The notes under the pieces were generated by a model that saw nothing but the letters and a program-made list of their open reading frames with translations, did not search any database and had not been told where the DNA came from. The translations under genes and the position numbers were made by a program. A stretch of DNA of 64,000 nucleotides from Bacillota bacterium (GTDB lineage: Bacteria > Bacillota > Clostridia > Lachnospirales > Lachnospiraceae): NCBI GenBank assembly GCA_023437715.1, contig JAEZFK010000005.1, positions 62,001 to 126,000 of the forward strand, written 5' to 3'. Shown in pieces: positions 26,925 through 34,800 of the stretch. The stretch's first letter is position 1. Each line of letters starts with the position of its first letter.

Positions 26925-27719
26925 GTGAAGGTAGCAGCTATGGGTGATAACTGCATCGATGTTTACAGGAAGCTTGGAAGAATGTATCCTACGGGAAACG
27001 TGGTGGATACGGGGGTCAACATGCAGAAGCTTGGAATACCGGTATCGATTATCAGCACCACCGGCTCCGATGAATATGGTTCCTGGATGATTGAAACACT
27101 AAAGGCGGAAGGGCTTGATATCAGCCATCTTAAGGTGGGGGACGGGCCTACGGCCATTACCTATATGGATATGGACGGCCTGGACCGCATACACGGAGAC
27201 TATGAGGAGGGCGTGCTGAAAGACATTGTGTTTGACCAGGAGGATATATCCTTTGCGGCAGGCCATGACCTGGTTCATACGGCATTGTGGGGAAAGGCGG
27301 AGGATGCACTTCCGAAGATCCGGGAAACTTCTAAGGCTGTAATCAGCTTCGACTATGCGGACCGGCTGGACCATGAGCTGGTAGAAAAGACACTTCCTTA
27401 TGTGGATTATGGATTTTTTTCCTACCATAAGGAAAACGACGGATTTATCCAGGATTATTTAAAGGATAAGGTGGGACGGGGAATGAAAATTGCTGTTGCC
27501 ACCTTTGGAGAGAAAGGAAGCCTGGCCTATGACGGAACGGGGTTTTATGAAGGCGGTATTTATCCCGCCAGGGTTGTGAACACGGTGGGAGCCGGAGACA
27601 GCTTTATCGCCGGATTTTTATACCGGCTGCTGATGGGCGGACAAATTGCTGACTGCCTGGATACCGGTGCCAGAGTCGCGGCAAGAGTAGTCGGTACCTT
27701 TAATCCCTGGGAAGACTGA
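26925..27719 (+). CDS. PfkB-family kinase, FrlD-like paralogue 1
   Basis: 264 aa. GTG start at 26925 is chosen because GGAGG is 9 nt upstream and the product then begins VKVAAMGDNCIDVY, matching FrlD N-termini. GDYEEGVL (sugar-contact region in FrlD-like kinases) and the PfkB signature NTVGAGDSFIAGF with the catalytic Asp are present. The usual GGNxVNVAVY segment is changed to TGNVVDTGVNM, so its substrate may differ from the second kinase at 32086. Probably phosphorylates a fructosamine-type sugar at C6. Confidence 0.88.
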   Translation: MKVAAMGDNCIDVYRKLGRMYPTGNVVDTGVNMQKLGIPVSIISTTGSDEYGSWMIETLKAEGLDISHLKVGDGPTAITYMDMDGLDRIHGDYEEGVLKDIVFDQEDISFAAGHDLVHTALWGKAEDALPKIRETSKAVISFDYADRLDHELVEKTLPYVDYGFFSYHKENDGFIQDYLKDKVGRGMKIAVATFGEKGSLAYDGTGFYEGGIYPARVVNTVGAGDSFIAGFLYRLLMGGQIADCLDTGARVAARVVGTFNPWED

Positions 27720-27735
27720 GAAAGGAGTTGATTTC

Positions 27736-28566
27736 ATGAAGCTTGGTATGTTTACATCCGGCTACCAGAGAAATCCGCTGGAGCACTGCTTTGAGGATGC
27801 AAAACGTTTTGGCTATGACTATATTGAGCTATGGGGCGGACGGCCTCACGCCTATGGGCCTGATTTAAAGGCGGGAGAAATTGATGAGATAAAGCGCCTG
27901 TCCGCAGAATATGAGATGCCGGTGCTGGGATATACGCCGGAGCACAATGCCTATCCGTATAATTTTATGATCGGCAGCGAGCTCCAGCGGCAGGATGCGG
28001 TGGATTATTTGAAGCTCTGCCTGGATATGGCAAAGGAGATGGGGGCGGATTACATGCTGATTTCTCCCGCTCATGCAGGCTATCTGACAACCTATGAGGA
28101 AATCTGGAGCCGCATGGTAAAGACCATAGGGGAGCTTACGGAGCACGCCGAGAAAGTAAAGGTAAAGCTGGTTGTGGAGACCTTGACGCCCTATGAAAGC
28201 AATGCCTTGAAAAGCGCCAATGACCTGGCGGAGCTGTTCCGGAGAATTGATTCCGATTACCTGGTGGGAATGTGCGACACGGTTCCTCCCTTCGTACAGC
28301 ATGAGAGCATCATGGCGTATTTAGAGAAGCTGGGAAGCAAGATGTACCATATGCATATCATAGACGGTGAGCAGGGAACGGACAGCCATATTGTTCCGGG
28401 AGAAGGCTCCATTCCATTGCCGGAACTGATTAAAGAGCTGAAGTATGCCGGATATAATGGAACCGCAACCCTGGAGCTGGTTACGGGCTACATCAACGAG
28501 CCCAGGCTTTATGCCAGAAGGGCAATTGACCAGGTAAGGCGCTATATGGCGGATGCCGGATTTTAA
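27736..28566 (+). CDS. frlC: FrlC-like sugar epimerase
   Basis: 276 aa TIM-barrel of the AP-endonuclease-2 type. It aligns by eye over its whole length with E. coli FrlC, the fructoselysine 3-epimerase: MKLGMFTSGYQR, ELWGGRPHAYGPDLKAGEI, GYTPEHNAYPYN, LISPAHAGYLT, ETLTPYESN, HIIDGEQGTDSH and ATLELVTGYINEPRLYARRA. Metal ligands would be the Glu and His of these motifs. It would interconvert psicose- and fructose-amine adducts so both feed the kinase. RBS AAAGGAG before the ATG. Confidence 0.9.
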   Translation: MKLGMFTSGYQRNPLEHCFEDAKRFGYDYIELWGGRPHAYGPDLKAGEIDEIKRLSAEYEMPVLGYTPEHNAYPYNFMIGSELQRQDAVDYLKLCLDMAKEMGADYMLISPAHAGYLTTYEEIWSRMVKTIGELTEHAEKVKVKLVVETLTPYESNALKSANDLAELFRRIDSDYLVGMCDTVPPFVQHESIMAYLEKLGSKMYHMHIIDGEQGTDSHIVPGEGSIPLPELIKELKYAGYNGTATLELVTGYINEPRLYARRAIDQVRRYMADAGF

Positions 28567-28583
28567 GAGAAAGGAGATTGTCC

Positions 28584-29432
28584 ATGTTTATCGATATGCA
28601 CGTTCATCCGGCATTTTACGAACCTATCAATGGGGATGAACAGACAGAAGCCATGCGGCATGAAGCCCTGGCGATCCATAAAAACGGCACGGCGCCCCTT
28701 GCGCACATTTTCAATCAGATGAAGTGTGCGGGACTTGACCGCCTCTGTCTCCTTCCGGAAGACTACACCACAGAAATGGGAAGGCCGGTGGTGACAAATG
28801 AGGAAATACGGAAGCTGGTTGATCTGGCGCCGGATAAGTTTATCGGATTTGCAGGTATTGACCCCTTTGTACCGGATGCCGCGGACAGGCTGGAGCATGC
28901 ATTTGGGGATCTGAAGCTGGCAGGGCTGAAGCTTCATCCCGCCAGACAGCATTTTTATCCGGGAGATGAACGGTTAAAGCCCATATATGACTTGTGCGAG
29001 AAGTACAAAAAGCCGGTTATTTTTCACAGCGGAATGTCCTGGGAGCCCAATACTCTCAGCCGGTATTCCAGGCCCATAGAGTTTGAGGAGCTTGCGGCAG
29101 GACGTCCGGGGCTTAAAATCTGTCTGGCTCATATGGGCTGGCCCTGGGTGAAGGAAACAGCCATGCTGATGTTAAAATATCCCAATGTCTATGGGGATAC
29201 GGGGCTGCTTTACTTTGACAATGCCCTGGAATTTTACCGGCAGGTATTTACCCAGGAAATACCTGTTACATGGATTGACCGAAGCCTGCGGCACCAGATC
29301 ATGTTTGGAAGCAACAATCCCAGGTTTGAACAGATCCGGATGGCAGATGCCATAGGAAAGATTGGATTCCGGGACAGCACACTGGAGCTGATCAAGGGTG
29401 GCAATGCCATGGAATTTCTGGGCGGCTCATAA
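28584..29432 (+). CDS. Amidohydrolase family 2 (TIM-barrel metal hydrolase)
   Basis: 282 aa. ATG at 28584 has AAGGAGA 6 nt upstream; a TTG at 28578 is too close to it. The metal motif is intact (H6 and H8 in MFIDMHVHP). Further motifs: GIDPFVP, LKLHPARQHFYP, PVIFHSG, ICLAHMGWPW, YGDTG and IMFGSNNP (final metal Asp position reads Asn in SNNP). Reaction unknown, decarboxylase or hydrolase. Directly after frlC with 17 bp spacing. Confidence 0.88.
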   Translation: MFIDMHVHPAFYEPINGDEQTEAMRHEALAIHKNGTAPLAHIFNQMKCAGLDRLCLLPEDYTTEMGRPVVTNEEIRKLVDLAPDKFIGFAGIDPFVPDAADRLEHAFGDLKLAGLKLHPARQHFYPGDERLKPIYDLCEKYKKPVIFHSGMSWEPNTLSRYSRPIEFEELAAGRPGLKICLAHMGWPWVKETAMLMLKYPNVYGDTGLLYFDNALEFYRQVFTQEIPVTWIDRSLRHQIMFGSNNPRFEQIRMADAIGKIGFRDSTLELIKGGNAMEFLGGS

Positions 29433-29446
29433 GGAGGCAAAGGCAG

Positions 29447-29875
29447 ATGGTAATACAAAGCGAACTGGTATTGCTGACCGAACAGTACAATCAGTGGATT
29501 CAGATCACCGGAGAAATTGAGGAAGCGGTCAGAAAAAGCAGCATTAAAAACGGCATGGTAACGGTTCTCAGCAGGCACACCACTACGGGAATTACCGTAA
29601 ATGAAGCCCTGGAGTGTCTGGAAAGCGACATGGCTGAATTTCTGGAAGGCCTGGCGCCGGAGGACAAGCCCTATGCGCATGCAAGAATGCTGCGGGATTA
29701 TGGCTCAACAGCAGGGAATCCAACCGGGCATTTAAAATCCCTTCTTACAGGAAATCACTGCCACCTGCTGCTGCAGGATGGGGTTATTGACAAAGGAGGG
29801 GCTCAGGATGTATATTTCTGCGAATTTGACGGCCCTGCAAAGCGGACCGTGGTTATACAGGTTATGGGAGAATAA
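29447..29875 (+). CDS. YjbQ (UPF0047) family protein
   Basis: 142 aa, full family length. Conserved SRHTTTGITVNE near residues 43-54, the GSTAGNPTGHLKSLLTGNH block and C-terminal QDVYFCEFDGPAKRTVVIQV are diagnostic. Relatives are annotated as secondary thiamine-phosphate synthases, but the activity in vivo is unsettled. Its location between a metal hydrolase and the fructosamine permease suggests a role in this pathway. Confidence 0.9.
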   Translation: MVIQSELVLLTEQYNQWIQITGEIEEAVRKSSIKNGMVTVLSRHTTTGITVNEALECLESDMAEFLEGLAPEDKPYAHARMLRDYGSTAGNPTGHLKSLLTGNHCHLLLQDGVIDKGGAQDVYFCEFDGPAKRTVVIQVMGE

Positions 29876-29905
29876 AAACTATAAAAAGCAAAGGAGAGGG
29901 GTATT

Positions 29906-31237
29906 ATGTCAAATCAAAATGAATTAAAACGAAAGCTGGGGCTGGGAGCAGTTATTGCCCTGGGAGTCGGAACAACGGTAGGCTCCGGTATCTTCTCATC
30001 TCTGGGAGAGGTAGCGGGAGCGGCAGGCAGCAGTTTATTTCTTGTATTATCCTTCCTGATCGGAGGCATGCTTCAGATTCCGGCGAATTTCTGTTATGCC
30101 GAGCTGGCAAGCGCATATCCGGAAGACGGCGGGCAGTATGTGTATTTTAAAAACGCGGGTTCCAGACCTCTGGCATTTCTTTGCGGCTGGATCAGCTTCT
30201 GGGCAACAGATCCGCCGTCCATATCCATTATGGCTCTGGCGATTGCCAATTATCTGGCATTCTTTATTCCGGTCCATGGAATCGTCCTTCGACTGGTGGC
30301 GGTAGCCTTTGTATTGATATTTATGATGCTGCATCTGCGGTCCGTGGAGGGCGGAGGCAAATTCCAGACAGTGATTACCGCTTTAAAGGTCATTCCCTTT
30401 GTATTGATTATCGGAATCGGCATCTTTTTTATCAAGGGCGATTTATTCCTTTCAGGCGACCGGCTTGCAGGAGTAACTGCGACCGGATTTACGGCGCTGC
30501 TGGCGGGCATTTCCGCCACTACCTGGTCCTTTGACGGTATGGCAGCGGCCTGCTATATGTCAGGTGAAATTAAGGAACCCAAGAAAAACCTGCCGAGAGG
30601 CCTGATCTTAACCGCATTTATTGTACTCTTTTTATATGTGGGCCTTACCCTGACCGCCTCCGGATTGCTGTCCGTAGATGAGCTTGCGGCTTCTGAGGCG
30701 CCCATTGCACTTCTGGCCTCCAAAATACCTGTGATTGGCGGATATGCGGGAACGGTTGTGGCGATTATGGCAGTTATCGTAGTGATCGGTTCCCTGTCCA
30801 GCTGTATTATGTTTCAGCCCAGAATCGAATATGCCATGGCAAAGGACGGGCTTTTCTTCAAGTCTTTTGCTAAGGTTCATCCAAAGTATGAGACACCTTA
30901 TTTCTCCATCCTTGTACAGTGTGCAGTGGCAATCATTCTGATTTTTGCAACCTCTCTTTCTGATTTGCTGGGATACTTTACTCTGGTGGCTCTTCTTAAG
31001 AACTTTCTGACCTTCGGAACGATTATTGTGCTCAGAAAAAAGGAAAGCTACAAGCCGTCTTACCGGATGCCGGCAAGGCCTCTTATGGTAGGAATTGCCA
31101 TGCTGATTACCGGAACCCTGATCTGGTCCACCTTTGTATGGGCGCCGGTGGCGGGAATTACATGTGCGATTATCGCAGTTGCTACAGGGCTTCCGGTGTA
31201 TTATTTCTGGGAAAGCCGCAATAAAAGGGCGCAGTAG
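29906..31237 (+). CDS. frlA: FrlA-like APC-family fructosamine permease
   Basis: 443 aa, about 12 membrane helices. The N-terminal APC motif GVGTTVGSGIFSSLGEVAGA is present. It follows E. coli FrlA closely by eye: YVYFKNAGSRPLAF, SISIMALAIANYL, MLHLRSVEGG, TWSFDGMAAACYMSGEIKEP, SLSSCIMFQPRIEYAMAKD and FVWAPVAGITCAI. It should bring Amadori compounds such as fructoselysine into the cell. Last gene of the first operon block; a promoter lies just downstream for the second block. Confidence 0.92.
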   Translation: MSNQNELKRKLGLGAVIALGVGTTVGSGIFSSLGEVAGAAGSSLFLVLSFLIGGMLQIPANFCYAELASAYPEDGGQYVYFKNAGSRPLAFLCGWISFWATDPPSISIMALAIANYLAFFIPVHGIVLRLVAVAFVLIFMMLHLRSVEGGGKFQTVITALKVIPFVLIIGIGIFFIKGDLFLSGDRLAGVTATGFTALLAGISATTWSFDGMAAACYMSGEIKEPKKNLPRGLILTAFIVLFLYVGLTLTASGLLSVDELAASEAPIALLASKIPVIGGYAGTVVAIMAVIVVIGSLSSCIMFQPRIEYAMAKDGLFFKSFAKVHPKYETPYFSILVQCAVAIILIFATSLSDLLGYFTLVALLKNFLTFGTIIVLRKKESYKPSYRMPARPLMVGIAMLITGTLIWSTFVWAPVAGITCAIIAVATGLPVYYFWESRNKRAQ

Positions 31238-31255
31238 GAAGGCGATGGATAAATA

Positions 31256-31284
31256 TTGACACCCGGTAGCAGATGTTTTAAGAT
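31256..31284 (+). promoter_or_regulatory. Promoter of the frl-like operon, second block
   Basis: TTGACA, 17-bp spacer, TAAGAT. Start near 31291. A 10-bp sequence TAGCAGATGT in the spacer (31267-31276) is repeated inverted at 31333-31342 over the gene's start codon, suggesting autoregulation. Confidence 0.7.
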
Positions 31285-31341
31285 GGTTAAAAGAAGCAAT
31301 TATTTTAATTAGAAAAAACGGGAACGGAAAAGACATCTGCT

Positions 31342-32064
31342 ATGAATTTAGAACGACAAAAACCTCGTGACGAGGCAATGGAACAGATTGAAAATTATAT
31401 CATTAAGAATAACCTGGAACCGGATGACAGGCTTCCTTCCGAGCGGACCATGTGTGATATGTGGGGAATCAGCCGTTCCACTCTTCGGAGTGCCATAAAG
31501 CAGCTGATACTGGAAGGAAAAATATATACGAAGAACGGTGCGGGTACTTATGTAGCCGGAGAAAAGCTGATCCGTAATCTTCAGGATGCGGAAGGGTTTT
31601 ATCAGACAGTTATGAACGCGGGAAGAAAGCTCTCAACCAGGGTGGTGAGAATGGATTTTTGCGAGACTCCGAAGAATATCGGCCGCAAGATGAAGCTTCC
31701 TCTGGGATATAAGCTGTTTCGGCTGCTGCGTATCCGCTATCTGGACGGGATTCCGGTGATGCTGTCTGCTGCCTATCTGGATGCAGAACGTTTTCCAGGC
31801 ATTGAACAGCATGATTTTTCTTCTCAATCCCTTTACGGGATTCTTAAGGACGAGTACGGGGTAGAGGTTTCAGGAGGTTCTGAAAAACTCAGCATTACCT
31901 ATTGCGACCAGGAGGAAGCCGGTTATCTGGGCATAGAAGAAGGGGCGCCTGTTATCTATCAGTCCGGCGTGACCATGGACAGTGAAGATACCATTTTTGA
32001 GTATTTTAATGAGCTTACCCGTTCGGAGTATATCTGCTTTGCCAGTGAGCTGACCAGGAAATAG
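31342..32064 (+). CDS. frlR: GntR-family regulator with UTRA domain, copy 1
   Basis: 240 aa. Winged HTH at about residues 5-75 (DRLPSERTMCDMWGISRSTL, NGAGTYVAG). The UTRA ligand domain follows (LFRLLRIRYLDGIPVML, SYGI-like LYGILKDEYGV, YFNELTRSEYICFASEL). It sits first in the second frl block, just behind its own promoter; frlR in E. coli has the same domain structure. The ribosome site is weak (GGAACGGAAAAG). The symbol is given by context only. Effector probably a phosphorylated fructosamine. Confidence 0.85.
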   Translation: MNLERQKPRDEAMEQIENYIIKNNLEPDDRLPSERTMCDMWGISRSTLRSAIKQLILEGKIYTKNGAGTYVAGEKLIRNLQDAEGFYQTVMNAGRKLSTRVVRMDFCETPKNIGRKMKLPLGYKLFRLLRIRYLDGIPVMLSAAYLDAERFPGIEQHDFSSQSLYGILKDEYGVEVSGGSEKLSITYCDQEEAGYLGIEEGAPVIYQSGVTMDSEDTIFEYFNELTRSEYICFASELTRK

Positions 32065-32085
32065 GCGTCCGGAATGGAGGATAAG

Positions 32086-32871
32086 ATGAAATTAGCGGCA
32101 GTTGGCGATAACTGTATGGATGTTTATGATAATACCGGACAGGCATATCCCGGCGGAAATCCGGTAAATGTAGCGGTGTATTTTGTGAGGCTGGGAGGAC
32201 AGGCATCCTATACCGGAGTGGTGGGAACCGACCGGTACGGTGCTTTGATGAAAGAAAAGATAGAAGAAAAGGGTGTGGATGTATCCCATATCCGTTTTAT
32301 GGAAGGAAATACGGCGATCACTCACGTGGAATTGGTGGACGGAGAGCGGGTATTCGGCGATTATGAGGAAGGTGTTCTGGCTGATTTTAAGCTGACGGAT
32401 GAAGAACTGGATTTTTTGTGCAGCCACGACATGGTAGTTACGGGTCTGTGGGGAAATGTGGAGAACCAGTTGGGCATAATCCGGCAAAGAGGAGTGGCGA
32501 CCGCATTTGACGCCGCAACAAGACCGGAAGATCCTGCGGCAGTGACAGCGATTCCCTTTGCTGATTATCTGTTTTTTGCAACGGATGACGGAGATACGGA
32601 TGAGCTGAGAAAAAAGATGAAAGAGCTGAAAGCAAGGGGCCCCAGGCTGGTGGTTGCAACCATGGGAGATAAGGGCAGTATTGCCTATGACGGCTCGGAG
32701 TTTACCGTATTTGGCATTGTTCCATGTAATGTAGTAGATACTATGGGAGCCGGAGACAGCTATATTGCCGGGTTCTTAAAGGGAATCATGGAACAGAAGC
32801 CGGTGTTTGAATGTATGAGAATGGGAGCCGAAAATTCAAGTATTACGCTGGAATATAACGGCGCCTGGTAA
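32086..32871 (+). CDS. frlD: Fructosamine (fructoselysine) 6-kinase
   Basis: 261 aa PfkB kinase. The ATG at 32086 follows GGAGG by 6 nt; the earlier ATG at 32074 overlaps that site. Strong FrlD marks: VGDNCMDVY, PGGNPVNVAVY, GDYEEGVLADF, VDTMGAGDSYIAGF with the catalytic Asp, and the C-terminus YNGAW. It phosphorylates fructoselysine-type substrates at C6, making the substrate for the SIS-domain deglycase. Better match to FrlD than the paralogue at 26925. Confidence 0.92.
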   Translation: MKLAAVGDNCMDVYDNTGQAYPGGNPVNVAVYFVRLGGQASYTGVVGTDRYGALMKEKIEEKGVDVSHIRFMEGNTAITHVELVDGERVFGDYEEGVLADFKLTDEELDFLCSHDMVVTGLWGNVENQLGIIRQRGVATAFDAATRPEDPAAVTAIPFADYLFFATDDGDTDELRKKMKELKARGPRLVVATMGDKGSIAYDGSEFTVFGIVPCNVVDTMGAGDSYIAGFLKGIMEQKPVFECMRMGAENSSITLEYNGAW

Positions 32872-32972
32872 TTTGTGCCGGTGACGGGCCCGGCGAATAT
32901 GCCTGGGCCGCATCGTGGCAGCGAGTGAAACCCGCGGAGCGTGTTTCGGAAAGTTTGAGAGGAGGTACTGCG

Positions 32973-33701
32973 TTGACGAAAACGGCAGAGGTAGGATACG
33001 ATGCACCCATATATCTTCAGCTTAGGGAAGTGGTGCGGTCGAAAATAGAAGATGGGGAATATGCGCCCGGAACGGCCATTCCTTCTGAAAATACTCTTGC
33101 AGCTACCTACGGAATTAACCGTCTGACTGTCCGCAGCGCCATTGATGCACTGGTAAGTGAAGGTGTGTTGAAGCGGGTACAGGGAAAAGGCGTCTATGTT
33201 GTGGCCCAGATTGAGCGGGATTTAGAAGTGCTGGGCGGATTTACCCAGACCATGAATGAAAAAAATCTGGAAACCCGCAAAAAGATTCTGCTTAAAGGGC
33301 AGCGGAGAGCCGGGGAAAAGTTTGCAAAGCTCTTTAATATTAACGGGGACGACACGCTTTATTACATCAAGCGTCTGGACTATGCAAATGAAGAGCCCAT
33401 TGCCATACAGGAGATTTTCATCCCTTATAATCTGGTTCCCAAGATGGAGGGAATCGACCTTTCCGTGTTCAGCATGTTCGAAATCTATAAATTCTATGGC
33501 ATTAATCCGGTGAGGGCATGGCAGACTCTTGACCTGGTACAGCTGACACAGTCTGATGCCAGATTGATTAATATTAACAAGGAGCAGACGGTCTTTCTGT
33601 TTGGATGTACAACCTATGATGAAAATGGCCGTGTGATTGAATATTCAAAATCGTATACGCGTGGAGATAAATGCAATTTTACCGTACATTTCCACAAGTA
33701 A
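32973..33701 (+). CDS. GntR-family regulator with UTRA domain, copy 2
   Basis: 242 aa with TTG start at 32973, chosen because GGAGG lies 7 nt upstream; an in-frame GTG at 32925 has no site. HTH: AIPSENTLAATYGINRLTVR and VQGKGVYVVAQ. UTRA half: DTLYYIKRLDYANEEPIAIQ and IEYSKSYTRGDKCNFTVHFH. A second GntR regulator in one operon is unusual and may read a different metabolite. A GC-rich inverted repeat (32887-32909) precedes it. The deglycase follows after 14 bp. Confidence 0.88.
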   Translation: MTKTAEVGYDAPIYLQLREVVRSKIEDGEYAPGTAIPSENTLAATYGINRLTVRSAIDALVSEGVLKRVQGKGVYVVAQIERDLEVLGGFTQTMNEKNLETRKKILLKGQRRAGEKFAKLFNINGDDTLYYIKRLDYANEEPIAIQEIFIPYNLVPKMEGIDLSVFSMFEIYKFYGINPVRAWQTLDLVQLTQSDARLININKEQTVFLFGCTTYDENGRVIEYSKSYTRGDKCNFTVHFHK

Positions 33702-33715
33702 TGGAAGGAGCAGCT

Positions 33716-34729
33716 ATGTTAAAGCTTGATGAGCAGAAGCAGATTGAAAGCGTAAACGGGGCGCTTGCCTTAAGAGGCGAAATAGAGAAAGTAATTGATG
33801 AAATACAAAAACAGGGCTTTGACGGTATTTTCGTCATAGGAATCGGCGGCACATGGGCTTCCGGAATGCAGATGGAGGTCTATATGAGAGGCAGAAGCAG
33901 GATTCCGGTTTATGTGGAAAATGCGGCTGAATTTATCACCCTTGGAAATAAAAAGTTCACGGAAAACTCTGTTGTAATCTTTTCTTCCGTAACGGGAAGC
34001 ACAGAGGAGGTGGCAAAGGCCATTGAGAAGGCAAGGGAAACCGGCGCCAGGGTATTCGGCTTTGTGGACAAGGCAGATGCGCCTCTGGTAAAGCTCTGCG
34101 ACTGGTGTATCTCTTACCCCATGAATGAACAGCTGAAATTTTTTATGGCAGCTAACCGGCTGATGTATAACAATGGAGAATTTCCCGAGTATGACGAATA
34201 CAACCGGGAGATGGAGGCACATCTGGCAAAGGCCCTTGTGGATGTGGAAAAGCGGGCTGATGAGTGGGCACAGGAGTATGCCAGGAAGAAGTACGAATAC
34301 GTAAAGTCAAACCCGGACATGCCTCACTATTTTATCGGATGCGGAAACCAATGGGGAGCCACCTATTCCTATGCCATGTGCTACTGGGAGGAGCAGCTCT
34401 GGATCCGGACGAAATCCATTACCTGCGGGGAGTTTTTCCATGGAATGCTGGAGGTTGTGGATGCGGAAACCCCGGTCACCCTCTTTATGGGAGAGGACGA
34501 ACAGAGGCCCTTAGCCGTCCGTGTCAGGGAATTTTTGCCCAGAGTATGCAAGAATTATACGGTGATTGATTCTAAGGATTATCCCCTGGAGGGAATCCGG
34601 GAAGAGTTCCGGGGCTCCATATCCCATCTGGTCATGCACGCGGTAAATAACCGGGTGGATGTATATATGGAAAAGGAATTCTGCCATCCGATGGTCATCC
34701 GCCGTTATTACCGCCAGTTTGAGTATTGA
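33716..34729 (+). CDS. frlB: SIS-domain fructosamine-6-phosphate deglycase
   Basis: 337 aa with two SIS halves. The first spans about 35-160 (FVIGIGGTWASGMQMEVYMRG, VVIFSSVTGSTEEVAKAIEKA). The second spans about 195-330 (YFIGCGNQWGATYSYAMCY, ITCGEFFHGMLEVVD, HLVMHAVNNRVDVY). EFFHG supplies the Glu/His typical of these isomerase-like deglycases, which split fructoselysine-6-P into glucose-6-P and lysine. Start ATG at 33716 behind GGAAGGAG. E. coli FrlB is about 340 aa, the same length. GfrF-type glucoselysine specificity cannot be excluded. Confidence 0.88.
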   Translation: MLKLDEQKQIESVNGALALRGEIEKVIDEIQKQGFDGIFVIGIGGTWASGMQMEVYMRGRSRIPVYVENAAEFITLGNKKFTENSVVIFSSVTGSTEEVAKAIEKARETGARVFGFVDKADAPLVKLCDWCISYPMNEQLKFFMAANRLMYNNGEFPEYDEYNREMEAHLAKALVDVEKRADEWAQEYARKKYEYVKSNPDMPHYFIGCGNQWGATYSYAMCYWEEQLWIRTKSITCGEFFHGMLEVVDAETPVTLFMGEDEQRPLAVRVREFLPRVCKNYTVIDSKDYPLEGIREEFRGSISHLVMHAVNNRVDVYMEKEFCHPMVIRRYYRQFEY

Positions 34730-34749
34730 TGATTGTAATCATAATAAAA

Positions 34750-34781
34750 GGCCGGAACGCTTTCTAAACTGCATTCCGGCC
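34750..34781. terminator. Bidirectional terminator after frl operon
   Basis: GGCCGGAA (34750-34757) pairs with TTCCGGCC (34774-34781), extended by GC/GC across mismatches. It is followed by AAACTTTTT on the plus side and TTTTATTAT on the minus side, ending both the deglycase gene and the convergent flavodiiron gene. Confidence 0.8.
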
Positions 34782-34800
34782 AAACTTTTTACCGGCTTTT

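Noticed and set aside
32887..32909. GC-rich inverted repeat before the second GntR gene as terminator
   Set aside because: No T-run follows and it has a bulge; it might still be a processing or regulatory hairpin, but evidence is too thin.
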